Assembly: GCA_025769875.1 (NCBI GenBank)
Contig: JAGFNK010000540.1
Span: 1-34,898 of the forward strand
From: Russula earlei
Lineage: Eukaryota; Basidiomycota; Agaricomycetes; Russulales; Russulaceae
Length of the DNA: 34,898 nt
Direction: 5' to 3'
Below, in pieces: positions 1 to 10,283 of the stretch. Each line of letters opens with the position of its first letter. Position 1 is the stretch's first letter. The notes under the pieces are model-generated. The model was not told the origin of the DNA. It made no database searches and saw only the letters and a program-made list of their open reading frames with translations. The translations under genes were made by a program, and so were the position numbers.

Positions 1-132
1 ATGCACGCGCGATATTGTGGACACCTCTACTCACCCCTTTTGCTCGTGTGAACAGGGTGACACCATGGAGGCTGGGTTCCTCCTATAAGGAAGGGTCCTT
101 CAAGGGCCCTCTCCGGAGAATGGTTCATGACA
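1..132 (-). repeat. LTR1 (Ty3/gypsy LTR), partial, cut by window edge
   Basis: The sequence matches the end of the other LTR1 copies (2000-2961, 17372-18312, 32481-33442) and stops at the same ...GGTTCATGACA terminus. In LTR sense (- strand) this is the 5' end, beginning TGTCATGAACC. It interrupts the mariner-like transposase remnant that follows at 133. The other end and its TSD lie left of the window. Confidence 0.9.
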
Positions 133-378
133 GTTGGAATAAATGGTCTGGGCAATTGGCCATTCCATGGTTTTGAAATTGGTCAAGATGCATGGTATGG
201 TACAACAAGGAACTCCAGTGTGATAAGTGATATCACCAAGACTCAGACTGGAAGACATGTGTAGGATAATCCAGTGGGCATCATCAGATAGAAGTCGCCC
301 TTGCAGCATAAGGAAAGGAAGTTTGTGTTGTTGTGACAGTGATGTGTGAAAAGAAAGAAACACTAACTCTTGGGTCAA
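133..378 (-). pseudogene. Tc1/mariner-like transposase, N-terminal helix-turn-helix remnant
   Basis: The - strand reads open through a stretch resembling the N-terminal helix-turn-helix of basidiomycete Tc1/mariner (IS630-type) transposases: LSDDAHWIILHMS, then LSLGDITYHTG (recognition-helix region), then ILTNFK. Transposases of this group bind their terminal inverted repeats through such a domain and integrate at TA. The call fits the TA-flanked end of the same element at 18433. LTR1 cuts the gene off at 132, and copia-2 entered just upstream at 378-382, so only about 80 residues remain here. No catalytic DDE/D residues are in the window. The domain call rests on pattern recognition, not a search. 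The alternative is a non-coding open frame inside the repeat. Confidence 0.5.
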
Positions 379-382
379 AAAC

Positions 383-629
383 TATTGGAGCTATGGAATA
401 AGAGCTCAGTCTTGTGTATAAAAGACTGTATTCAGGTTAGTATGCTAACCTATGGAATAAGAGCTATGTACAGTATTAGCTATAAAGGGAGCTATAAAGG
501 AATGTTGTACTGACCTCAGCCTTGTGTATAAATAACTGAGGGAAAACAAACAATAACTAAATTCGAATAATTTACACATATGGTCCAGGTTGTCTGTTTG
601 TGCAGCACTAAGTGGCTGCACTTCCAACA
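383..629 (-). repeat. copia-2 3' LTR
   Basis: In sense orientation it starts TGTTGGAAGTGCAGCC at 629 and ends GCTCCAATA at 383. It matches 16922-17173 almost base for base, apart from a few substitutions and a 5-bp length difference. It lies directly after the RNase H remnant and directly before the AAAAC target repeat. Confidence 0.9.
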
Positions 630-639
630 CACCCCCTCA

Positions 640-1096
640 GCCCAAGTGGTGCACATTTCCTCCCATTTCCATTGCAAGACCTTTGTGCTTCTTGCAGCTG
701 GGACCTCCTTTTCAATACATCAGTTTCTTCCTCTTCTGATGGAGTGTAGGCAAGATTGGTTCCCTGCAAGTTGACTGCTGCAAGAAGTGGTGTTGCACCT
801 CAGTATGTTTGGTGTGGTCATGGAACTCAGGGTTCCTGCCAGATGGCAATGGTTGACTGGTTGTCGATGTGAGGGATTGTGAGGGGATGGGTCTCTTGAC
901 CCAATCTGGTGAGTAGTTGCCTTAGCCTGGCAGCTTCTTTGGTGGCATGTGTGCCCATGGTGTGCTCTGCCTTGGTGCTCAAGAGTGTCACTGGGGTTTG
1001 GATCCAGCTTATGGCTCCACCTGTCAACATGAAGATGAAGTCCAACTTTGCTGGTCCAGTTGGGGTTGACATATCTGGCCAAGATTGGCTGGGTGC
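640..1096 (-). pseudogene. copia-2 RNase H remnant
   Basis: The - strand carries the C-terminal RNase H region of a Ty1/copia polyprotein. It starts with a degenerate LARYVNPNWTSK (the family's GYVDxDWAxD block), followed after a frame change by FMLTGGAISW, then LLSTKAEHTMGTHATKEA and HIDNQSTIAI. RNase H degrades the RNA template during reverse transcription. Copia-1 inserted at 1092-1096 (GGTGC), separating this piece from the reverse transcriptase remnant at 11239. Frame changes and at least one stop show that it is dead. The 3' LTR follows at 629. Confidence 0.75.
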
Positions 1097-1482
1097 TGTT
1101 GTGCAGCATAGAGCACAGCCAACAGGCTAAGCAACCCACCTTAGCGGTTGTGCTAAGTGCTCAAGTGATATTGGGGTGTAGAGCAATGTGTATACTTGTC
1201 TACATGTATGGTATTTATACCTCTATGACCCAGGGCTGTTTCTGAGTCCGAAAGAGGTGACTACAGGTGTCCACTATGTCATGCATCCAGTGATGCATGA
1301 TGTGGAAGCATTCTAGATGCAGCATAAAGCTGCATCTTGTGATAGATAGCATAGTATGTGTATCCCTAATCCCATATGCATATATACTTAAGTTCTGTCT
1401 AACACATAATATCTATGAGCAGATCTAGAACCTTGTATGAAGGTCTTTGCCTTCTTTGATCTGTTCAGGTTCTGGTTCAACA
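1097..1482 (-). repeat. copia-1 3' LTR (LTR3 family)
   Basis: In sense orientation it starts TGTTGAACCAGAACC at 1482 and ends at 1097 with ...CTGCACAACA. It is the same length as the 5' LTR at 10848-11233 and as a solo copy at 27506-27891. Several CpG sites seen in the 5' LTR (ATATCGCGCAT at about 11027) read as TpG or CpA here (ATGTCATGCAT), a sign of CpG decay since insertion. Confidence 0.93.
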
Positions 1483-1531
1483 CTCCCCCTTGCTAAGTGC
1501 ATTGGTAGATGCCATGAGCATTTTCCCACAT

Positions 1532-1999
1532 TCAGGGGTAGAATGTTAGTCCTAGCTGCTCCCTGAATTTGAGGAACTTGACATGACCAAGGTTCTTGGT
1601 GAACATGTTGGCTGGGTTGTTAGCCCCTTCAATAAAGAATAGCTCCACCTGTTTATTTTGTATGACTTCACAAATGAAGTGATAGCACAAATCAATATGT
1701 TTGATGTGCTTTTCTTGTACAGGGTTGGAGGCTAAGAATATTGAGCCTTGGTTATCACTGAACAGTGGGATAGGAGCATGGTTGATGCCAAGTTCTGTTA
1801 GTAAGGAGTTAATCCAAACTAACTGTCTGCTTATGTCAGAGAGCAACATGTACTTGGCTTCAGTGGAGGAGAGCACAACTGTTTTTTGTGCTCATGAGTT
1901 CCATGAAAATATTGCTCCAGCCAGGTTCACCATATAGCCTGTTGTGGACTTCTGATTAGTTGGATCAGAAGCCCAGTCAGAGTCAGCATATGCCATTAG
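1532..1999 (-). pseudogene. copia-1 RNase H domain, C-terminal part of pol
   Basis: This is the C-terminal part of the Ty1/copia polyprotein. Downstream of the solo LTR1 the frame resumes with MAYADSDWASDP and STTGYMVNLAGAIFSWNS, has a stop near 1877, then runs on as VVLSSTEAKYMLLS, DNQGSIFLASNP and KHIDLCYHFI, ending LGLTFYP and a stop at 1532. The AYADSDWASD and SSTEAKY blocks are typical of copia RNase H. The 3' LTR begins 49 bp further on. One stop inside the domain and the solo LTR1 between it and the reverse transcriptase inactivate it. Confidence 0.85.
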
Positions 2000-2961
2000 T
2001 GTCAAGACTCACTGTTGAACAATCCAGTTCAAGAGCGAGGGGTAAGCTCGAGGACGAGTCGGTAGATGTCCAAGACGGCGTGGGCAAGGAGTAAGGTCCA
2101 GAGTAGTAACAGGTACCAGAGAGGCACGGTTACTGTGAGAGTAGGGCAGTCACGCAGAGAAGAGGCCAGAGTAGTCACAAGGGGACGGTCCTTAAAGGAG
2201 TATCCCAGGAATAAAGAGTGCCGTAAACAAATGGACAGTCTGAGGACTGTCCGCTACTTTATTGAGCGCTTATATACTACAAGAGAACTGCTGAATATGG
2301 AACAAGTCATAACCTTGTTATCAAGCACAGTAGAGTGATGAGTAAGAAGTCGGAGGACGCTTACTGAGCATGCTCAGTCATGCTCAGTAAGCTGCTGAGT
2401 AAGAAGGCTCCTTTGATGAGTAAGAGCTTCCATTGTCCACGTGTTCATTGCTTTAGTGCACGTGCGAGCACCTGATTCATTTCCTGTTAGTTAGTTTAGG
2501 GCCGGTCATTTGAGGACTTGTAGTTTGGTTAGGGAATAGTGTTATCTTTATAAGGCCCTTATATAGTTCTATTAGGGTCCCTAGAGTCGACCCTAATACT
2601 CTTATTAAGGTCCTTAGAGTTGCCTTATAGTTTGTTCTATAGTTATTAGAGTTGGTCTAATAACGCGTTGTGGGGTCTTTGGTACTAGGTTAGTGCCTAT
2701 AGTAGAGCTTCTAGGGTCGTTCCAAAGGGTCCTTAGGAAGGCCCTAATACTGTCTTTTGTTGCTAGAAGGGTTGTCTTTAAGTGGGGCTTGCTGTATGTC
2801 GATTGTGCCGAGAATCGCTCGCGCAACAATGCGCGCGCGATATTGTGGACACCTCTACTCACCCCTTTTGCTCGTGTGAACAGGGTGACACCATAGAGAC
2901 CAGGTTTCCTCCTATAAGGAAGGGTCCTTCAAGGGCCCTCTCCGGAGAATGGTTCATGACA
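2000..2961 (-). repeat. Solo LTR1 in copia-1, TSD ATTAG
   Basis: This 962-bp LTR1 copy has TG...CA ends. The target repeat ATTAG is exact at 1995-1999 and 2962-2966, and removing one copy restores the copia-1 frame across the junction (G-G-L-M-A-Y). No internal domain is present, so it is a solo LTR. In sense (- strand) it carries the 13-bp U3 hairpin, a TATATAAG box, AATAAA and the GGACAGTC/GACTGTCC hairpin. Confidence 0.95.
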
Positions 2962-3994
2962 ATTAGGCCACCATTAGATGGTCCATCATAGACCAAGGCA
3001 TAATTGGCAGTTCCCAAGAGGTATTGGCAAATATAGAATGCTTGATTTAAATGATCCTCTGAAGGATTGGCAGCGTGTTGCAATAACATAGTGACCACAA
3101 AGGCTATGTCTGGATGCATTCCAAGCATTATGTATAGGAGTGATCCTATAACTTGCTGGAATTTTGACCGCAAGGCTGGGTCAGCAGCAGAAGTGTTGGG
3201 AGAGGGGTAATAGCCCTCTGGTAGTGGAGTAGGAGCAGGGTTTGCATTAAGCAAGTCAAAACACTGCAGCACTTTCTTTCAGATATTCAGTCTGGTCCAG
3301 ATGTATCTGGCCAGACTTGTGTTGAATGCGCATGCATAGAAATTCTTGGGCATTGCCCAGATCTCAACATTCCCAGAGCTTCATAAAGTGTTCCTTTGTT
3401 TTATTGATTTGTTTTTTGTCTGTTCCAAAGAAGAGCACATCATCAACATAGACAATGGCTATAAGACTCTTGTCTTTACTGACAAAGAGTCCAGAGTCAG
3501 ACATAAGGCAAATAAGGCCAAGCAAGGCCATAGACTTGTCAAGGGCTTTCCACCATGCAAGTGCCGCTTGTTTAAGTCCATATATTGCGCGTTTTAGGCA
3601 CATGACTTTCGCTCTTGGCTTTTTATTTGAAGCCCTCAGGCTGCTCCATATAGAGCTCTTCATTGAGCTCACCATAGAAAAAGGCAGTCTTGACGTCTGG
3701 TCCACTGATATGCTGGCTTTTGAGCGCTGCAAGCACAATCATCAGGCAGACTGTCTCAAACCATACCATGAGTGAGAATATTTCATCATAGTCAATGCCT
3801 TCTACTTGAGAGAAGCCTTTGGTGACTAGTCTGGCTTCTTTATGATCATCAGACTTTAGGTCAAATACCCATCTATTTTTAATTATTTTTTGATCCTTGG
3901 GGGGATCAACTATTTTGAAGACTTTGCATCTGCAGAGGGATTCCAACTCCTCATGACAAGCATCTTTCCACTCCTTTTGGAGTTCACTTGGCAT
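2962..3994 (-). pseudogene. copia-1 reverse transcriptase, frameshifted
   Basis: Reverse transcriptase copies element RNA to DNA inside the cytoplasmic particle. On the - strand the domain runs from 3994: WKDACHEELESL, KNRWVFDLKSD, EARLVTKGFSQVEGIDYDEIF, DVKTAFFYGELNEELYMEQ. After a frameshift near 3640-3740 it continues with KRAIYGLKQAALAWWKALD and the catalytic box YVDD (3439-3450). Another frame change near 3300 leads to VIGSLLYIMLGMHPDIAF and the link to RNase H. Catalytic aspartates are kept, but at least two frameshifts break the protein. The solo LTR1 separates it from RNase H. Confidence 0.88.
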
Positions 3995-4490
3995 TCATAG
4001 AATGTCCCTAAAGGTCCATTCACAAATTTTCACAGTGTCAGGTGCTTCTGAATTTAGTGGAACTGCTTGGGTGAGCAGATAGTTGAGAAATTTCACTCCC
4101 TCTTCCTTTTCTAGATGTAGAATGTCTTCTACCTCATCCTCAGAGGCCTGTGGCAGTTGATCATCAAGGATGACAGGAGGGTAAGGGCCTGGTGTGGCCA
4201 ATCCTGACATACTATCTGCACCAGAGCTACCAAGTTGGTTTTCTGTCATTGTTCTCCATGTGTGTGTGCACCGAACGTCTTTTTCCACTTCTGTGGGGTG
4301 TCTGTGTTCACCATAGACATTGCCAGGATGGGTAGGAGCTTTCCTGATCTGCTGAGACCTTTGAAGAGGTACAGGCTCTTCAGCAGGAGGAGGGGACAGT
4401 GTAGGAGGGACAGGCATTTTCTTGCATTCCTCTTCCTGTGGTGCCTGTATAGGCTGCTCATCATCCTCACTTTTTAAGCATAGGGAATGG
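3995..4490 (-). pseudogene. copia-1 integrase-reverse transcriptase linker
   Basis: The - strand is open through a proline-, glutamate- and glutamine-rich stretch (PIQAPQEEECKKMPVPPTL; LPQASEDEVEDILHLEKEE), typical of the unstructured linker between copia integrase and reverse transcriptase. It ends with a stop at 3995, directly before MPSELQKEW of the reverse transcriptase. The join to integrase near 4490 needs a frame change. No catalytic motif is expected or seen. Confidence 0.6.
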
Positions 4491-5573
4491 GTCATCAATG
4501 CCAGGAGTGGTGTCTTCAACAGGTTGGTGCAGTAGTTCTTTATGCGGTTCATTAATCCACATGGTACCTTTGGTTTGCACTTTGTCACACTTGGGGTAAA
4601 GGGTCTCATCATATAGGGCAGTGGCATTAGTGTAAAGTGTGTTATTTGGGAGCCTCATGAAGAGTGAGGCTTTGATCCCCTCAGTGTGACCAAGGTAGAT
4701 CATTAGTTCGCTTTTAGGCAAAAGTTTATTGACTTGACACTTTTCTGGTATGTGCACATATGCACTGCAACCAAATACTCTGAGGTGTGATATATCAGGG
4801 ACCTTGTTTTTTAGGACTTTATAGGGTGTATGCCATTGAAGGTGTTGGGCTGGTCTCCTGTTGTAACAGTGTGTTGCATGATTCACAGCGAATTCCCACC
4901 AGGAGGGAGGTAGACAAGCTTCAAGGCACATTGCCTGAGCTTTGTCCATTACAGTGCGCATAAAGCACTCTGCACATCCATTCTGTTGTGGAGTGTAAGG
5001 GGTGCTTTGCAGGATTTTAATTCCTTCATCTTTAAGGACATTATCAAAGGCCTTGGATTTGTACTCTCCACCAGCATCAGACATCCACTCTTTAATTCCT
5101 GTCTTATATTGGTTATTAACCATGGCAAGGAATTGTTTAATGGCCATAATGGTTGATTTTTTTATTTTTTAAGAGTGTGATCCATGCATAGGAGGAATGA
5201 AACTGATGAAATATTTGTACTTATGATATGACTTCACAGGGAAACTCTTCAGGTCCGAGTGAATACACTTGAATGGTGCAAAAGCATGAGTTTCAGAAGG
5301 GAGGTGTGCAGATGCAGGCATCTTGCCTTGCATGCAGCCAGGACATACTGGCTGTTCCTGAGGGATTTTCAGGTCTTCAGGGAGACCCTTATAATGTGTC
5401 TTAGCATGTGTTATGACATCCTTAGATGGGTGGCCAAGGCATCGGTGTATGACATCATAATCTACCACATAGATAAGAGAATGCGCTTGTGCACTTTCAA
5501 TTGAGGCGTCTAACCAATATGTGGTTTGGCCAGGGAATAAGGGGTAAGAGGACAGGATTATATGTCCATCCTC
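4467..5573 (-). pseudogene. copia-1 integrase with HHCC and DDE motifs, frameshifted
   Basis: Integrase inserts the cDNA into the genome. The GAG-pre-integrase/zinc part is visible in 5169-5468: VIHRCLGHPS (two histidines) and VCPGCMQGKM (CxxC). The first catalytic aspartate lies in CIHSDLKSFP. After a frameshift at 5148-5170, next to a T-rich run, the core continues: WMSDAGGEYKS with the second aspartate and TPQQNGCAECFMRT with the glutamate. NRRPAQHLQWHTPYKVL and RVFGCSAYVHIPEK are the usual copia downstream blocks. All three catalytic residues are kept; the frameshift is what breaks it. Confidence 0.88.
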
Positions 5574-6949
5574 TCATAGGGAAAAATGTTTATTGTTCCC
5601 TAGTGCATGCATCCCTTGTTGTAAAAACTCCCCCATTGATAATATCTGAGTGTTAATTTTTGGAATATAGAGGACAGGAGAAATGCACATTACAACTGTC
5701 TTTGAGTTGACAGTGTGCTGAAGCAACACAGCGCCTTTGCCTTCCACATAGATTGTGTTATCGGCAGTTTTTACAGGGGATCTTTCATGTGGCAAAGCCA
5801 GTGTATACTCTATAAAGTCACTTATTTCAAAGGTGAAGTGTGCTGATGCTCCAGAGTTGAGGAGCCATAAGGATCCCATTTTACTCAAGCTATGCTTCCC
5901 TTTGCATCTTGAACAATCTTTGTTACATTCACTTTGAAGGGAAGTAGTCCCTTCACTAATTTGTACATTGTATGATACCCACAAACTCTTATTAGACATA
6001 TCTAGCCCTCTTAGGGGCTGGGGAGATGCTATAAGGTTCCTTAGCAAGTGAAAGGAGAGAGGGAGGTGCATGCACACTTCATTATCTTCAGGGTCACTGC
6101 CCCAGTCAAGTGGCTCATCCAATGGAGTCAGAGCATGCTCAGGGGTGGCAGCACCTTCTGGGATACCATCGTATATGTTGAATAAATCCAATGTATTAGT
6201 TTGCGCAAAGTCGCCATTGTCCTGGTCCATAGGCTCAGGGACAGGCGACAGTAATTTGACTGCACTTGATGAGGCAGTGAATTGAGTCAAGATTTGCTGC
6301 TCCAAGGTCTTGACTGTCTGTATAGTGGGGGTTACCCCAAGATCATCAGCAAGGTCAAGCGCTTTGTTTAAGGCCTTGTAAGGGCCATGAGTGCATTTGT
6401 GAGGGTCAGTCACAGTTGGGACAGTGCATTGTTGGATCCCTGAAGGACCCAGATGGGCAATAGTAGTAATGGTGGGGGAGCAGGAGTGCAGCAACATCTG
6501 CAATATGTGAGTGTCTGGGACCATGGCTATGGTCAGATTTCTCCTTGCCTTTCCCTTTTCCTTTTCCACCACACTTACCACACTGGCACTTGTCCTTATC
6601 GTCATCGTGCTTGGGCTTATAATACTGCCCTGCTGCTGATTAGAGAAGGAAGGGTCACCATGCTTGCATTTGACAGCAGAGAGCTTCTGCACACTGTGTT
6701 TTTTGTTTGTGCCACAATTGAGCTCAGTTTGGTATTTAGAGGGGATAGTCTCTCACACATCCTTAGGATTGAGGTTGGCTAGTTCATAGTTCTGAGTGAC
6801 AATGTGGACAAGCATTTCCCATTTCTGGGGAATGGTGGCAAGCATTATGAGCACCTGTAAGGTGTCAGGAATGATGAGGGAAGATGCGGTAAGGTGCTGG
6901 AAGGCAGTGTGGATCTGATCCAATTGAGGGCCAGGATGCTGGCTCAGGT
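5574..6949 (-). pseudogene. copia-1 gag C-terminal half and protease (active-site D to N)
   Basis: From the 3.3-kb insertion at 6950, gag continues with SQHPGPQLDQIHTAFQHL and MLATIPQKWE, blocks of the copia UBN2-type capsid domain. A stop at about 6753 falls where the family usually has arginine (probable CGA to TGA). A basic stretch in another frame (KCQCGKCGGKGKGKGKEK) lies near 6540-6600. The protease follows in 5574-6300: WLLNSGASAHFTF is the family's WLLDSGA box with asparagine (AAC, 5856-5858) in place of the catalytic aspartate. Downstream are VYIEGKG-like and VLYIPKINTQILSM blocks. Gag forms the particle and the protease cuts the polyprotein; with D changed to N it should be inactive. 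Confidence 0.82.
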
Positions 6950-6951
6950 TA

Positions 6952-7366
6952 TTGCCATTTTTAGCACACTTGGCGGAGCTTGAATTCCACCCAAATCGGC
7001 ACAGAAACCCCCTCAAATGTGCAGGATGAATATCTCCCTCAAAACAGCTTTAATTCATATGAAACTTATTGTCCCTGAATTGCCTGAATGAGGGCTAGGC
7101 AGCCCCATTATTTTCATGAGATTTGAGTTTGAGTGAGAATTGGTGGAGCTGGACTCAAGCCACTCCACATGTGTATTAGATGAATTACAACTCAAAATCA
7201 TGGTCTATATTTATTATTTTTCCTTCATGTTGTACCCATGGCTATCTTGAGGCAGCCCCATATTGTTTTTGACTCAAGTGTTGTGGTGTGCAACATTGTT
7301 TCCAGTGCAATTGGAGTCACAGCCAGCCACTCATCGCCCCTCTCACCTCTCCATTCCAACCATCCT
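6952..7366 (-). repeat. Long terminal inverted repeat, left copy
   Basis: Its reverse complement aligns with 9882-10283, apart from small indels such as an extra TTCATCTAA-type stretch and scattered substitutions. The outermost bases are TTGCCATTTTTAGC. Part of the same sequence recurs in + orientation at 17174-17371 and 18318-18433. Confidence 0.85.
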
Positions 7367-7764
7367 TCTTCTTTTTCACAGACAGAGAGGAGTGGGTTTC
7401 AAAGAGGGGTCCTATTCTGAACTCTTTTTACTACAGAGTAGCTAGGGTGTTCTTATATACAGGATAGAGGTACTAGAGATGAAAGGCATGAAAGAGAATC
7501 AAGACTGGTTGAGACAGTTGAGGTGGTCATGAAAGGGCTTGAGATGTGAATGCGTTGTGTGTGCAGGGCATGGCATGCATGTGTGGTCAGTGGCAAGGGC
7601 TGGGTGATGGGATTGAGGTCTCAATGTCACACACAAGGTGGCTTGTGGTGTGCGGTTGGTGGACAGCCTGGAACAAGAGCGGGGTGGCAAAGGATAGGAG
7701 GAGGCATCATGTCATATTGCATTTCTTCATATGATTCTGTGGCCAGCCATATGGCTACCTTACA
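7367..7764 (-). repeat. LTR4-like promoter-bearing repeat (no clean TSD)
   Basis: On the - strand it starts TGTAAGGTAGCC at 7764, resembling the start of LTR4 (TGTAAGGTATGTG), and has a TATA box (TGTATATAAG near 7453-7462) followed by CTAGCTACTCT. Very similar sequence recurs on the + strand at 25068-25203 and 26144-27060. I cannot place the 3' end or find a TSD, so calling it an LTR is inference. Confidence 0.5.
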
Positions 7765-9282
7765 CCTCCCGGGGGCTTGAAACTTTGACCATCCTTGGTC
7801 AAGTGTCTGAATGCGAGTGTTTTGAGCCTTTCGCATCTGAATTGAGGCAGCGGTTGCAGCTGCTTGTGCTGCAGAAGACGCAAAGGGGGCAATTGGCAAT
7901 GGTGATGACAGAGGAGGTGAGGGCGATGGGGAAATGGGGGCAATGGAGATGAGGGCAGTGGTGATGAGATGGCAGCTGTGTGGTGGTGGTGTTGTCTTGT
8001 GGTGGCAGTGGCATGGTCGTCTCCATTGCAGGTGGTGGCAGCAGGTGTGGATGAGGAGCAGAGGCATAGGCAGCAAGCATGAGTTCATAGATAGAGGTGT
8101 AGATGGTGAGGACTCGAGAAAGAGGATACATGGGGTGGCTTGCGCGGGGGGTGGCATTTGTCATCTTGCAACGGTGGTGGCAGGGTTGTCTCCACTATAG
8201 GTGTCGGCAGAAGATGTGGGCAAGAGCATGTGAATGGACAGGGAGGCGATGTGGGAGGCAGCATGCAGTGTGCTGTTGGCATTGGCAGCTGCTTCTCCTG
8301 TGGCAGCGGTGTGGTGGTGGCTTCTGCTCCTGTTGTGGTGTGTCATGGCTAAATTTGTGGCCAGGGCCTTCTTGGTCTTCTAGGGTAGAGCTCATGGCAT
8401 GGGGTGGCAACGGTGCTGCGATGCTGGTGTCATGCAAAACTGAGACTGATGCAGTGGGGTGCTGAGACAAAGACTGAGGGTGAGACCAAGGAGGTGGCAG
8501 TGGACAGAACTGGTGCAACGGCAAAGACAGATGGAGCAGAGGTGACAGCGGAGAGTGCAGCGGCAGGAAGGGAGATAGCAGATGGTGAGGACAAAGTGGT
8601 GGTGGCAACAAAGGCGGGTAGGACTGAGATGACTGTGGCTGAGGGCATGGCAGAGATGGCAGCAGCTGGTGATGCTGGCAATACTGCAGGCTGGGCTGAA
8701 CTGATGAGTGTGGGTGAGGCTAAGATGGAGGCTGATGCAAAGTCAGTGACTGGCATGACTGAAACTACTGTGGTGGTGGATGAGGCAATGGACAAGGCTG
8801 AGGGTGATGAAACAACTGAGGGCATGGGAGCAGATGAGACAAAGGTGGGGGTGGCAGATGAAGCTGTGACTGAGATGGGTGGGGTTAAGACTGCAGAGAC
8901 AGGGACAGTGGGAGCAATGGGAGCGGCAGGCGATGCTGAGATGACTGGGCAGCAGCAGTTGCAGATGAGACTAAGGTTGCAGCGATGGCGAAGGTGGGCG
9001 ATGCTGGGACAGTGAGGGCAGGTGGGGCCGAAGTGATGACAGCTGGCAAGTCAAAGATAGTGGCAGTGAATGAGGTGATGGGAATGGTGGATGAGGTGGG
9101 AGCCACAGGGATGATGGGAGTGGGTGACATGAAGGTGATGACGGGTGATGCAGGGACAATGGCAGGAGCTGGTGTGGGCATGGGGTAGATGTAATCATCT
9201 TCATTTTCATCTTTGTCGCAAAAACCAAGTTCATGTTCCCACTGAATGTCACAAGGGTCTTGAGAGAAGATGTTGACCACAG
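7765..9282 (-). other. Low-complexity G-rich (+)/C-rich (-) block with A/S/T/P-rich open frames
   Basis: The + strand is dominated by GGTGG, GGCAG and GATGA-like words, and both strands stay open for hundreds of bases. The most protein-like reading is on the - strand from about 9280: QDPCDIQWEHELGFCDKDE then YIYPMPTPAPAIVPASP, followed after one frameshift near 8900 by a long A/S/P/T/V-rich run to 8430. No domain is recognised. LTR4 cuts it at 9283. It may be a fragment of a repetitive host or element protein, or simply biased sequence that lacks stops by composition. Confidence 0.4.
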
Positions 9283-9652
9283 TGTAAGGTATGTGATCTG
9301 GCTGAGTATGGAATCACATGACTTGTACTTGACCCCATCACGTGCGATGCATCATATTTCAGCTATCCCTTATGCACACCTTCTTTCATCATAATTTGAT
9401 CTCTCTTGGTCTAGACTTCCTTTCATCATGTCTCATGCCTCTTGCCTCTCTGTATATATAAACTTCTTAGCTACTCTTTGGACTCCAGCAATACAGGATT
9501 CTCTTTTGTGCCACTCACATCAGTCTGCCTGCAAAAGCCAAGAAGCCAAACAACTGCACACAAGGTGCTTGCTCCCCTCTGTTCATCTCTGTCCATACCC
9601 GCCCTCGGATCAAGCCCACTGAACTCCACGTGCCCTGACCTGGCGTGCTACA
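9283..9652 (+). repeat. LTR4 solo LTR, TSD ACAG
   Basis: This 370-bp segment with TG...CA ends (TGTAAGGTATGTG ... GTGCTACA) is flanked by ACAG at 9279-9282 and 9653-9656. A TATA box (TGTATATATAAAC near 9451-9463) marks the sense strand. It aligns along its length with 22329-22678 on the other strand. It cuts the low-complexity frame to its left. No internal domain is present, so a solo LTR is likely; the family is unknown. Confidence 0.7.
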
Positions 9653-9881
9653 ACAGTATTGAATACCTCTCAATGTTTGTAATATATTCTTTGTCACTCA
9701 TCCATATGCCAGGGGCCGAGTCATCATGAGATCATCTTGCGATTGTCCAGGTGGAGTCCTAATCAGAACAGCTCATTGTAGTCTTTGTGGGACAGTTGGC
9801 CTGCTTGTATGAGAGGAGTGCATAATGAGGGCAGCATGACTGATGCAGCTGAGACAGCGGGCATGGTGGGAATGAGGGCAA
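9653..9881. other. Unassigned 229-bp interior of the TIR element
   Basis: Between LTR4 and the right inverted repeat I see no motif, open frame of note or match to other parts of the window. Confidence 0.4.
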
Positions 9882-10283
9882 AGGATGGTCGGAATGGAGA
9901 GGTGAGAGGGGCAATGAGTGGCTGGCCGTGACTCCAATTGCACTGGAAACAATGTTGCACACCACAACACTTGAGTCAAAAACACTATGGGGCTGCCTCA
10001 AGACAGCCCATGGGTACAACATGAAGGAAAAATAATAGATATAGACCATGATTTTGAGTTGTAATACACATGTGGAGGTGGCTTGAGTCCAGCTCCACCA
10101 ATTCTCACTCAAATCTCATGAAAACAATGGGGCTGCCTAGCCCTCATTCAGGCAATTCAGGGACAACATGTTTCATATGAATTGAAGCTGTGTTGAGGGA
10201 GATATTTATCCCACATGTTTGAGGGGGTTTCTGCACTGATTTGGGCAGAATTCAAGCTCCACCAAGTGCACTGAAAATGGCAA
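9882..10283 (+). repeat. Long terminal inverted repeat, right copy
   Basis: Inverted match to 6952-7366. Ends outward with ...CTGAAAATGGCAA followed by TA. Confidence 0.85.

Larger units (their letters stand above)
6952..10283. mobile_element. 3.3-kb TIR element with TA duplication, inserted in copia-1 gag
   Basis: Inverted ends start TTGCCATTTT at 6952 (+) and at 10283 (-) and stay alignable for about 400 bp. TA flanks it at 6950-6951 and 10284-10285. Removing the element and one TA rejoins the copia-1 gag frame (..ISIC-I-N-LSQHP..). TA target and shared ends with the mariner-like element around 17174-18433 suggest a Tc1/mariner-family derivative. The interior has no transposase that I recognise; it holds LTR-like promoter regions and low-complexity DNA, so it is probably non-autonomous. 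Confidence 0.8.

Noticed and set aside
2693..2991. Small frames in LTR1 (for example GLAVCRLCRESLAQQC) that recur in every copy
   Set aside because: They recur because the LTR recurs. They lie in U3 on the antisense strand and are not supported as proteins.
8404..9015. 203-codon + strand frame rich in A, E, M, T and V
   Set aside because: Both strands stay open here because of skewed composition. No domain, start context or conservation; the - strand reading is at least as good, and neither is strong enough to call a gene.
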